In this document: positions 14,710 through 20,993 of the stretch, piece after piece | Position numbering within the stretch: the first letter of the stretch is position 1 | How the letters are laid out: the number at the start of each line of letters is the position of its first letter | NCBI GenBank assembly: GCA_964537685.1 | Contig: CAZICM010000100.1 | Span: forward strand, 1 to 20,993 | Direction: 5' to 3' | Length of the DNA: 20,993 nucleotides | Source of the DNA: CAZICM01 sp964537685 | GTDB taxonomy: Bacteria; Myxococcota_A; Polyangia; Polyangiales; Polyangiaceae | The notes under the pieces: generated by a model | Told to the model about the DNA's origin: nothing | What the model saw: the letters and a program-made list of their open reading frames with translations, nothing else | Database searches by the model: none | Position numbers and translations under genes: made by a program

Positions 14710-15810
14710 TTATTCTAGCTCGGGCATTCCCGGCATCCCCGGCATCCCCGGCATCCCCGGCGGCATATCTTCGCCCCCGTGATCGTCCTTTTTATCGTCC
14801 TTCTTGTCGTCCTTCTTTTCAAACTTGGCCTTGTCCGCCGTCGCCCAATCCGCCGACCACGAACCAAGCACATACACTGTCCCGTCTCCGCCTTCCTTCT
14901 GCGCGAAACGGCTCGAGCCCTTCGATACCTTCCCAACCTTCATCGTGTGCTCGCCCGCGTTGTCCTTGAGCGTTATCTTGATGATTCCACCCTCGTTCAC
15001 CGCGTTGTCAAATCCCGTGTCGGACTTGTCGTCTCCGAAGTCTTCCGCCGCTAGGCTCTTGTATGCCCGCAGCATGTCCTTCACCTTGCCTTCATCAAAA
15101 CGCTCCCAGGACTTCTCCGGCTTCTTCTCCAGCTTCCCTTCCTTGTCGCGCTTCGTGTAGGCTCCAGACCACTTGTCCCCGTTCTTCGAGAAACTAAACA
15201 AGCCATTCTTGTTCTCCACCGAGGCTTGAATGGCATTCGCGTCTTCAAATTTTAATATCGACGTCTCCCGCCAGTTCTTCATCTCGCGGGTGTATAAATA
15301 GCTCGAATAACCAGAGGCAATGTAGACCCCATCCTTGCCCCCAATGCGCACCATCTGACCACGAGAACCGCTCTTGCCAAAATAAAGATCGGCCGCCTTT
15401 TCGCCTCCCTTCATGGCCGTAATGTGAACGGCTTTCTCGTCCGTCAGCTCGTACTGCGCATAGGTGTTCGCCGTCCGGTCAATCGTCTCCTTGAGCTTTA
15501 ACTCCTTGAGATTATCCAGCAGCGAACGGACATTCGACGTATTGGCCTTCGCCGATACAGGCGCCGTCACTTCCCACGCATCGCCCTTCTTCTCCAGCGT
15601 CACCGACGACTTGTCCGCGTTTTTTATCTCCAGCTTCGTGATCTTCTCGATATCGTCCTTGCTCACGCTGATGGAGGGCAAATCCGCCGTCGCCGCCGTC
15701 GCCGAATGCTGGGCCAAATGCTCGTTCTTTTGCTTGCGCGTCGCGTATAAACCGCCCGCCGCAAGCAATAAAACCGCAAGCGCTACGTAAATTTTCTGTT
15801 CTGTCTTCAT
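14710..15810 (-). CDS. DUF4340 domain protein, last gene of the Gld-type ABC operon
   Basis: This 366-residue membrane-anchored protein has one N-terminal TM segment (about 7-23) and a large extracytoplasmic part with the repeating pattern of the DUF4340 family: KLEIKNADKSSVTLEKKGDAWEVTAPV (start about residue 59), then YFGKSGSRGQMVRI, then WRETSILKFEDANAIQAS. DUF4340 proteins accompany GldA/F/G-type ABC transporters; their role is unknown. The C-terminus is unusual: repeated DDKKDD blocks followed by four GMP triplets. GAGG lies about 7 bases before the ATG. The gap to the upstream GldG-like gene is 18 bp, and the operon terminator follows directly. Confidence 0.9.
   Translation of the reverse strand: MKTEQKIYVALAVLLLAAGGLYATRKQKNEHLAQHSATAATADLPSISVSKDDIEKITKLEIKNADKSSVTLEKKGDAWEVTAPVSAKANTSNVRSLLDNLKELKLKETIDRTANTYAQYELTDEKAVHITAMKGGEKAADLYFGKSGSRGQMVRIGGKDGVYIASGYSSYLYTREMKNWRETSILKFEDANAIQASVENKNGLFSFSKNGDKWSGAYTKRDKEGKLEKKPEKSWERFDEGKVKDMLRAYKSLAAEDFGDDKSDTGFDNAVNEGGIIKITLKDNAGEHTMKVGKVSKGSSRFAQKEGGDGTVYVLGSWSADWATADKAKFEKKDDKKDDKKDDHGGEDMPPGMPGMPGMPGMPELE
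14722..14757 (-). repeat. 9-bp tandem repeat encoding Gly-Met-Pro
   Basis: CGGCATCCC (plus strand) is repeated three times exactly at 14731-14757, with one imperfect copy at 14722-14730. It encodes the GMP triplets at the C-terminus of the DUF4340 protein, a collagen-like Gly-X-Pro pattern. Confidence 0.9.
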
Positions 15811-15828
15811 CGAACAACCTCGTTCCGA

Positions 15829-17670
15829 TCAATCCAGCGAAATGTTTCCGCGCGCGGCTTCACGCATCTTCCAGCGAACAATGCCAAAGGCCGCAAAGAG
15901 AAGCGGAGCGATTAAAATGAGCGTCCACTGCACCTTGAATTGCACATTGCTGCGTTCCGCCCTAAAGGCTTCCAGCTTCTTGACCAGCGCTTCTTCTGTG
16001 TCTTCCGCCGTCTGCTTGGGCTTTTCAATGTCCGCATAGGTGAGGTTGGGCTCGCCCAACAGCTTGGCACTCGCCGCAAGCAGCGTCGAATCCCCGCTCA
16101 TCCAGTCCAATATGTTCTTGAACGCCAAAATCGTCGTCGTCAGATACTTCTGCGCGTAAGGCTGCGACAGCGCCATCAGCATCTCGTCGCCGCCAAAGCT
16201 GCCCATCATCGCCATCTGAGGCGGCATGGGAGGCGGATTGCCCGACCTGGCAAATGGATTGGCCAAAAACTGAGACGCGCTGACCACCAGCAATCGGCTC
16301 TTTTCCTTGGACACCGGATTGGCCTCAACGCCCAGCGCATCGCCGCCGCCCGCAAAGGCACTCTTGATTTTGCCTTCCAGCGCAACCGCGAACACCCGCT
16401 GCCCATATTCACCCTTGGGCTTCCACTCGGTCGAGATCTTCATGTCGATGGTATCGCCGCCGTCCACCGTCGTGCGAGGCGTCGAACGGGCAATCGCCTT
16501 CAGCTCGGCTTCAGGCTGCTTCTCGGGATGAGGCACCAAAGTCGAAGGGAAGGGGAAGGAAAGCTCCTCCAAACGGAAGAAGCCCGGGAATTCCTGATCC
16601 AAAAGCTGCTCGTTCTTGTCGAGCCGCCCATCGTACTGAGCCTGCACAATGCCAGGCGCCCTAAACCAATCCATCTTCCCAAGCTGCGTCTGCACCGGAA
16701 TCATAATCGACCGGCCCCAGTCCAGCACCGCTTCCTTCTTCATCTCAACGCCATAGCCATCGAGCAGCTTCTCCAGGCCATGCGTATTCAGCTCCGCCTT
16801 CATCGAGGCATCGGAGCCCTTCATGTTCACCGCACCCGCGAAAATCGCCACGCTCTTTCCGCCCAGCATCAAAAACTGATCGATTCGGCGCAGCTCCTTC
16901 TCGCTAAAATCCTTGCCAGGCTGCGTGATGATCAAGCCGACCAACTCTTTGTTGATCTCGGTGTCGCCATTCTGCAAATCCACATCCTCGAATTTGTAGA
17001 AAGGCAGCGCCTGCTCCATGATTCCGCGCATATTCGGTCCAGGCCGCCCCTGCGACGCAATCAGGTTCGAATCCGTAAGCTTTATTTCATCCTTGCCCGT
17101 GACAATACCAAACTTCTGATTGATATCGTCGGCGCGATCGCGGATCTCTCGGATCTTGTTCGTGATCCAAAACTCCATGCCGGAAGATTGATCGGGCGAA
17201 AGTATCGGAATGGCTTCCTTTTCGCTGCCATATTTAAAGGCCAAGCCCAAAAATCCACGGCTGAAGGTCGTCTGATCCGAGCCTGTCTCGCTCACATCGC
17301 CAAAGTTCGCTTCCTGCAAACCCGCGTCTTTCGCCGCCTGGCGCTGCTCGTCGGTCTTCGGCTCGACAATCGAAAACTTTACCTTGCCGCCCGCCGCCCG
17401 CTCGTACTCGCCAAGCAAGTCGACCATATCCTGCACAAAGGCATCGACCTTGGGCAAACCGCGCGTGATGTACAAATCGATCATCAAGTCTTGCTTGAGA
17501 CCTTCGCTCACCAAACGCGCCGAACCCTGAGACAGCGTAAAGCGCTCGCTCTTTGTCAGATCGAGACGCTTGTGCATATTGAATGAAATTACGTTGGCCA
17601 CGACCAAAATGGCCGCGACAATCAACAAATAAATACCCGCTTCGGTAGCGGCTTTTGCTCTTCGTTCCAT
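15829..17670 (-). CDS. GldG-like ABC transporter auxiliary protein
   Basis: This 613-residue protein matches the GldG/ABC-type uncharacterised transport family: an N-terminal TM segment (about 11-29), then the family signature RLDLTKSERFTLSQGS (about 35-50), an extracytoplasmic alpha/beta domain with GLIITQPGKDFSEKELRRIDQFLMLGGKSVAIF (start about 245), and a C-terminal TM segment (about 580-600) with a short basic tail. In Bacteroidota GldG works with GldF and GldA in an ABC transporter needed for gliding, but the same cassette is widespread in non-gliding bacteria, so a motility role is not implied. A good GGAGG lies about 10 bases ahead of the ATG. It lies 31 bp after the permease gene. Confidence 0.92.
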   Translation of the reverse strand: MERRAKAATEAGIYLLIVAAILVVANVISFNMHKRLDLTKSERFTLSQGSARLVSEGLKQDLMIDLYITRGLPKVDAFVQDMVDLLGEYERAAGGKVKFSIVEPKTDEQRQAAKDAGLQEANFGDVSETGSDQTTFSRGFLGLAFKYGSEKEAIPILSPDQSSGMEFWITNKIREIRDRADDINQKFGIVTGKDEIKLTDSNLIASQGRPGPNMRGIMEQALPFYKFEDVDLQNGDTEINKELVGLIITQPGKDFSEKELRRIDQFLMLGGKSVAIFAGAVNMKGSDASMKAELNTHGLEKLLDGYGVEMKKEAVLDWGRSIMIPVQTQLGKMDWFRAPGIVQAQYDGRLDKNEQLLDQEFPGFFRLEELSFPFPSTLVPHPEKQPEAELKAIARSTPRTTVDGGDTIDMKISTEWKPKGEYGQRVFAVALEGKIKSAFAGGGDALGVEANPVSKEKSRLLVVSASQFLANPFARSGNPPPMPPQMAMMGSFGGDEMLMALSQPYAQKYLTTTILAFKNILDWMSGDSTLLAASAKLLGEPNLTYADIEKPKQTAEDTEEALVKKLEAFRAERSNVQFKVQWTLILIAPLLFAAFGIVRWKMREAARGNISLD

Positions 17671-17701
17671 GTTGCTCTTTTCCTCCCAGCGCTCTTCCTA
17701 G

Positions 17702-18439
17702 CTAGGCCCACTTCCTGCGCTCGAGGGCACGGAAAGCAGCCATCAGGCAGCCCGCCGTGATCGAGAGGAAATAGATAACGTCGCGTGAGTTGATCATCCC
17801 GCGTGCGAAAGGCGCGAGGCGTGTGTCAAAGCTGATAAAGGCGATGATGTTGCGGATAAAGGGATTGTCCATTTGCTCAAGGCCCAGGCCCAGCAAATGA
17901 AGGCTCGCCAGAATCACAAAGGTCACGAAGACGGCGATGACTTGCGTTTCCGTAATCGATGAGATCAAAAGGCCGATCGAAACGGCCGCGGCGCTGTACA
18001 AAATCAGCCCTACATAACCCGCGATCACCGGCCCCGAATCGAGGGAGCCCAAATGCCAGGGGAAGTAAAACATCATCACCGGATAGAGCGCCGTGGAGAG
18101 GATGAGCAGAAGCACAAGGCCCCACGCGCCCAGGAATTTGCCGAGAATGACTTCATGATCCTTCACAGGAAGGGTGATAAGCATCTCGAGCGTTCCGCTC
18201 CGTTTCTCTTCGGCGAGCAGGCGCATCGTCACCACAGGGATGACCAAAAACGAAAGAATGCGCGGAAGCTGATAAAAGAGCTGCTGAAGGCTCGCCCGGT
18301 CGGCCTGCCAAAAGCCGCCGTTCATGTAGAAGAAAATAAAACCCAGGCTCAGCAGGCCCAGACAAATCACAACGTAGGCGAGCGGCGAGTCAAAGCTCGA
18401 TCGAAACTCCCGCTTCGCAATGGTTAGGGTGGTGCTCAT
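17702..18439 (-). CDS. ABC transporter permease (GldF-like)
   Basis: This 245-residue inner-membrane protein has about six TM segments, at roughly residues 22-40, 60-78, 105-125, 137-160, 170-190 and 222-240. Its cytoplasmic stretch RLLAEEKRSGTLEMLITLPVKDHEVILGKFLGAW (start about 78) is the hallmark of ABC-2-type permeases that couple to the ATPase. Its Shine-Dalgarno AAGGAG (18446-18451) lies inside the last codons of the ATPase gene, and the two genes are separated by only 3 bp, so translation is probably coupled. It should form the membrane channel with the ATPase encoded just upstream. Confidence 0.93.
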   Translation of the reverse strand: MSTTLTIAKREFRSSFDSPLAYVVICLGLLSLGFIFFYMNGGFWQADRASLQQLFYQLPRILSFLVIPVVTMRLLAEEKRSGTLEMLITLPVKDHEVILGKFLGAWGLVLLLILSTALYPVMMFYFPWHLGSLDSGPVIAGYVGLILYSAAAVSIGLLISSITETQVIAVFVTFVILASLHLLGLGLEQMDNPFIRNIIAFISFDTRLAPFARGMINSRDVIYFLSITAGCLMAAFRALERRKWA

Positions 18440-18442
18440 CGC

Positions 18443-19633
18443 TCACTCCTTCTTCCCTGGTTTTTTGCTCTTGTTATCGCTTTCGGGCGCTTCGTCTTCC
18501 TCTTCCTCGTCGTCATCGCCCTCGTCGCCGCCTTCTTCTTCTTCGTCGTCATCGGCGTCGTCGCTCTCTTCTTCCTCTTCCTCGTCGTCGTCGTCGTCCG
18601 CATCGTCTTCATCGGGCTCTACAGCCGTGCGGCCGCGATCCTTCGCCTCATCGCCCTTCGTCAGCGCCTTGAACACATCCTCGAGCGAACGCGCCTCGCG
18701 CCGCAGCTCCATCAGAAGCCAGCCCTTTTGAACGATAAGCCCAAAGATCTCGGCGCGGATATCGCCGCCGGCCGTGCCTAGCAACTGAAAGCTGTGCAGG
18801 TTATCGTCGGTCGGCAATTCATTCACAGCCGTAATGCCCGGCAATTTCTCAAACGCCTCTTGCACTTCCTGCGCCGAAGGAGCCTTTTTGGCAGGCCCGC
18901 CATCGAGCACGCGCTTTTCGTGAATCGTCACGATATAGCGGACCTGGCCGCTCTTGCTCACGCGGATTTCATCGAGCGGCCCATCGGCCACCACGCGCCC
19001 CTTGGACACAATAATCGCGCGCGCGCAGGCAGCCTCGACCTCGGACAAATTGTGCGTCGAAAGCAAAATCGTGCGCTCTTTGCCGATCTCCTTGATATAG
19101 CGGATAACCTCGGCCTTTTCGTTGGGATCGAGATCGCTCGTCGGCTCGTCGAGAATGAGAATGGGCGGATTGTGCACCAGCGCCTGAGCGAGCCCCACAC
19201 GCTGCCTATACCCGTGGGACAGCGCGCGGATATCCTTCCCAAGCGACTGCGCCAGACCGCACACCTCGACGATATTCTTCATGCGGCGCTTAAAGGTCGG
19301 CGTATCCAAGCCCCGCATATCGGCGACAAAGCTCAAGTACTCCCACACGCTCATTTCGCCGTAGAGCGGAGCGCGCTGAGGCAAATAACCAAGCTTACGC
19401 CTTACCTCGAGCGGTTCTTCGAAGCAGTCGAAGCCATGCACCTTCGCACTGCCTCCGGTCGCCGAGATAAAGCAAGTAAGAATGCGCATCGTGGTGGACT
19501 TACCGGCGCCGTTAGGCCCCAAAAAGCCGACAACCTCGCCTTGATGCACTTCAAAGCTCACTTTATCGAGTGCCCGCACAGAGCCATATCGTTTTGACAG
19601 CTCAACGGTCTCGATCATCACATCGCTGGACAA
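18443..19633 (-). CDS. ABC transporter ATP-binding protein (GldA-like) with acidic C-terminal tail
   Basis: This 396-residue cytoplasmic ATPase carries Walker A GPNGAGKST (39-47), Q-loop near YLPQRAP (83-89), signature LSHGYRQ (138-144), Walker B LILDEP (159-164), D-loop SDLD (166-169) and a switch histidine in STHNLSE. After the usual regulatory region it ends in a tail of about 65 residues (330 onward) made mostly of Asp and Glu and closing with KKPGKKE. A tail like this is not part of the normal GldA-type ATPase, which is about 310-330 residues long. The start is TTG at 19633: GGAGG (19639-19643) sits 5 bases upstream, while the later GTG and ATG are too far away. First gene of the operon. 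Confidence 0.94.
   Translation of the reverse strand: MSSDVMIETVELSKRYGSVRALDKVSFEVHQGEVVGFLGPNGAGKSTTMRILTCFISATGGSAKVHGFDCFEEPLEVRRKLGYLPQRAPLYGEMSVWEYLSFVADMRGLDTPTFKRRMKNIVEVCGLAQSLGKDIRALSHGYRQRVGLAQALVHNPPILILDEPTSDLDPNEKAEVIRYIKEIGKERTILLSTHNLSEVEAACARAIIVSKGRVVADGPLDEIRVSKSGQVRYIVTIHEKRVLDGGPAKKAPSAQEVQEAFEKLPGITAVNELPTDDNLHSFQLLGTAGGDIRAEIFGLIVQKGWLLMELRREARSLEDVFKALTKGDEAKDRGRTAVEPDEDDADDDDDEEEEEESDDADDDEEEEGGDEGDDDEEEEDEAPESDNKSKKPGKKE
18446..18451 (-). promoter_or_regulatory. Ribosome binding site of the permease gene, inside the ATPase gene
   Basis: AAGGAG overlaps the last two sense codons of the ATPase gene and lies 6 bases before the permease ATG, indicating translational coupling. 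Confidence 0.8.
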
Positions 19634-19638
19634 ACTGA

Positions 19639-19643
19639 CCTCC
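19639..19643 (-). promoter_or_regulatory. Ribosome binding site that decides a TTG start
   Basis: GGAGG lies 5 bases upstream of TTG (19633-19631). The nearest ATG in frame (19618) would be 20 bases away, so the TTG is the better-supported start of the ATPase. Confidence 0.75.
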
Positions 19644-19918
19644 TTGGTCCTAGGGGAACAGGGTCCCCAAAAGCAGAATCCCTCAGGGAAATTTGCCCCC
19701 CGAGCTCGCTCGCCGCCGCCCCTTTACAGCAATTGGATGGGCAAGACAATAGTTTGATTGAAAGCGGCGAGACGAAAGCGCCAAGCTCTTCGGATGAAGC
19801 CATCTGCCGGAGGGCTTGGCGGGCGGCTCAACCATTGGGGCTCAAAATTATTCCCGTGCGCTCTGGAAAATATTTGAGCTTGCCGGAGTGGGCTCGTTCC
19901 TATAAAGCGGGACCTCCG

Positions 19919-20953
19919 ATGAACAACATCCGTCCTGCCGTTGACGAACACCTTGCCGCCGACCTAGCCAAGCGTTGGGGGCTCGAAGGACAATTCAAAG
20001 AACTGGGCAGCTACGATGGCCGCAATTTTCTGGTCAGCGGCCCGGACGGGCGGCGCCACATTCTTAAATTTTCGGGATCGATAGAAGCGCCTGAAGCGAT
20101 TGACCTTCAGAACCGGGCGCTGAAGTGGCTTTCGGAGCGTCCCAGCGGGCCCTTGGTGCCCCGGGTCATTGCCACATTGAGGGGTGAAGACATTGTATCA
20201 GTGAATGATGCGCAAGGACGGCCGACGCTGGCGCGGGTACTAAGCTGGCTTGAAGGGGAGATGTGGGCGGATTTAGGCATACCCACGGCGAAACAACAGG
20301 CTGAATTTGGGCTGGGCCTGGGCCGACTGGTTCGAGATTTTGAAGGATTTAAGCATCCGGCGACCGATCGGCCCTTTTATTGGAACCTGGTTCAAGCGGA
20401 ATGGATAGCGGAACAAGCGGGCATCTTTCAGGGCGACGCCGAGCGTGCGGCGCACATTGGCGAAGCGACGGAAGCATTTTTGACCCGAATCAAGCCCCGG
20501 CTATCGGAACTACCCTGGCAGACCATTCACGGGGACGCCAATCATCACAACGTACTGTTCCAAGGCGACAAGCTAACAGGATTTATTGATTTTGGGGATG
20601 TATGCCGGGCGCCCGTGGTATGCGAACTAGCGATAGCGCTGGCTTACGCGCTTATGTTTATACCCAATCCTCAAACGGTCATCGAGACAGCGGCAGGGAT
20701 AACGGGAGCCTTTCATCGGGTTTCGCCGCTTAGCGGCTTGGAAGTGGAGCTATTGTTTGATTTGATACGGGCGCGATTGGCGGTATGTTTAACATATTCG
20801 ACGCTGGAAAGTGCGCGGGACCCTGGCAACGCGCATGTGAGCGTATCGCAGCGGTCGGGATGGGTGCTATTGGGGCAGCTTGGGGAGATTGGGAGATCGG
20901 GGTTTAGGGAGGCGGTGAGTGGGGCTTGTGCTTCATGTAATCCATCTTCCTAG
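19919..20953 (+). CDS. APH-fold phosphotransferase (hydroxylysine-kinase-like), stand-alone
   Basis: This 344-residue protein has the aminoglycoside-phosphotransferase/choline-kinase fold: a substrate/ATP lobe with GSYDGRNFLVSG (about 26-37) and HILKFSG (nucleotide-binding Lys), the catalytic loop HGDANHHN (204-211; catalytic Asp206) and the metal-binding segment FIDFGD (222-227; Asp224). The closest pattern I know is the APH domain that precedes peptidase and class III aminotransferase domains in some multidomain proteins, and the related hydroxylysine kinases; here it stands alone and stops at 20953. The ATG at 19919 is preferred because alignable sequence begins just after it. An open frame extends back to a TTG at 19733 but reads as poorly conserved. 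TATAAA (19901-19906) lies just upstream of the ATG, so the transcript may have a very short leader. The substrate is unknown. Confidence 0.85.
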   Translation: MNNIRPAVDEHLAADLAKRWGLEGQFKELGSYDGRNFLVSGPDGRRHILKFSGSIEAPEAIDLQNRALKWLSERPSGPLVPRVIATLRGEDIVSVNDAQGRPTLARVLSWLEGEMWADLGIPTAKQQAEFGLGLGRLVRDFEGFKHPATDRPFYWNLVQAEWIAEQAGIFQGDAERAAHIGEATEAFLTRIKPRLSELPWQTIHGDANHHNVLFQGDKLTGFIDFGDVCRAPVVCELAIALAYALMFIPNPQTVIETAAGITGAFHRVSPLSGLEVELLFDLIRARLAVCLTYSTLESARDPGNAHVSVSQRSGWVLLGQLGEIGRSGFREAVSGACASCNPSS

Positions 20954-20993
20954 CCCCCTCCGACCTCTTCCAAAACTTTGTAAAGGTGATCTC

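Noticed and set aside
15940..17586. 548-residue open frame on the plus strand opposite the GldG-like gene
   Set aside because: Its composition is dominated by Arg, Gln, His and Leu, it has no recognisable domain, and it mirrors the codons of a well-supported gene.
18420..18731. Serine-rich plus-strand frame
   Set aside because: It is the complement of the Asp/Glu-rich tail codons of the ATPase (GAC/GAG/GAA read backwards as Ser-type codons), not a serine-rich protein.
18794..19597. 267-residue open frame opposite the ABC ATPase
   Set aside because: It is the complement of a gene with all ABC motifs in place; no domain, and no separate ribosome binding site was identified.

Overview
The window looks like chromosomal DNA of a myxobacterium-like bacterium (Myxococcota, probably a Polyangia-type lineage). 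This is inferred from gene content: a lipoprotein with an IgGFc-binding-type N-terminal domain, serine-tract lipoproteins carrying cysteine-rich repeats, a Gly-rich collagen-like giant protein, and a complete GldA/GldF/GldG/DUF4340 transporter set. No rRNA or other phylogenetic marker gene is present to settle it; pheT is the best one available. Composition is moderately GC-rich, and the first ~600 bases look AT-richer than the rest.

Layout. (1) 2-589, minus: the 5' part of an AAA-ATPase-like/PD-(D/E)XK protein that runs off the left edge. (2) 740-2713, plus: a lipoprotein M2-family (ACE-like) zinc peptidase. (3) 2887-3120 and 3466-4122, plus: two paralogous lipoproteins sharing signal peptide, serine tract, leader and terminator core; the second adds two 8-cysteine repeats. 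(4) 4248-6122, minus: the IgGFc-binding-type lipoprotein, which shares a bidirectional terminator with the second small lipoprotein. (5) 6190-9272, minus: thpR and pheT, separated by 5 bp, with no pheS nearby. (6) 9418-10452, plus: an Rpn/PD-(D/E)XK-like protein with a 12-bp minisatellite; then 10514-11347, plus: a two-TM protein of unknown function. (7) 11344-14601, minus: a 1085-residue collagen-like protein with no signal peptide, convergent with and overlapping the two-TM gene by 4 bp. (8) 14710-19633, minus: a four-gene ABC transporter operon (ATPase, permease, GldG-like protein, DUF4340 protein) closed by a strong intrinsic terminator. (9) 19919-20953, plus: a stand-alone APH-fold kinase.

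How the genes work together. The clearest unit is the Gld-type ABC operon: the ATPase and six-helix permease should form the transporter, while the GldG-like and DUF4340 proteins are membrane-anchored extracytoplasmic partners. Its ATPase ends in an unusual acidic tail of about 65 residues. pheT and thpR form a translation/RNA-repair pair. The four lipoproteins between 740 and 6122 are envelope functions of separate origin. No CRISPR array, tRNA, rRNA, insertion sequence or prophage is visible. The best candidates for undescribed biology are the collagen-like cytoplasmic giant protein and the duplicated cysteine-rich lipoprotein transcription unit.
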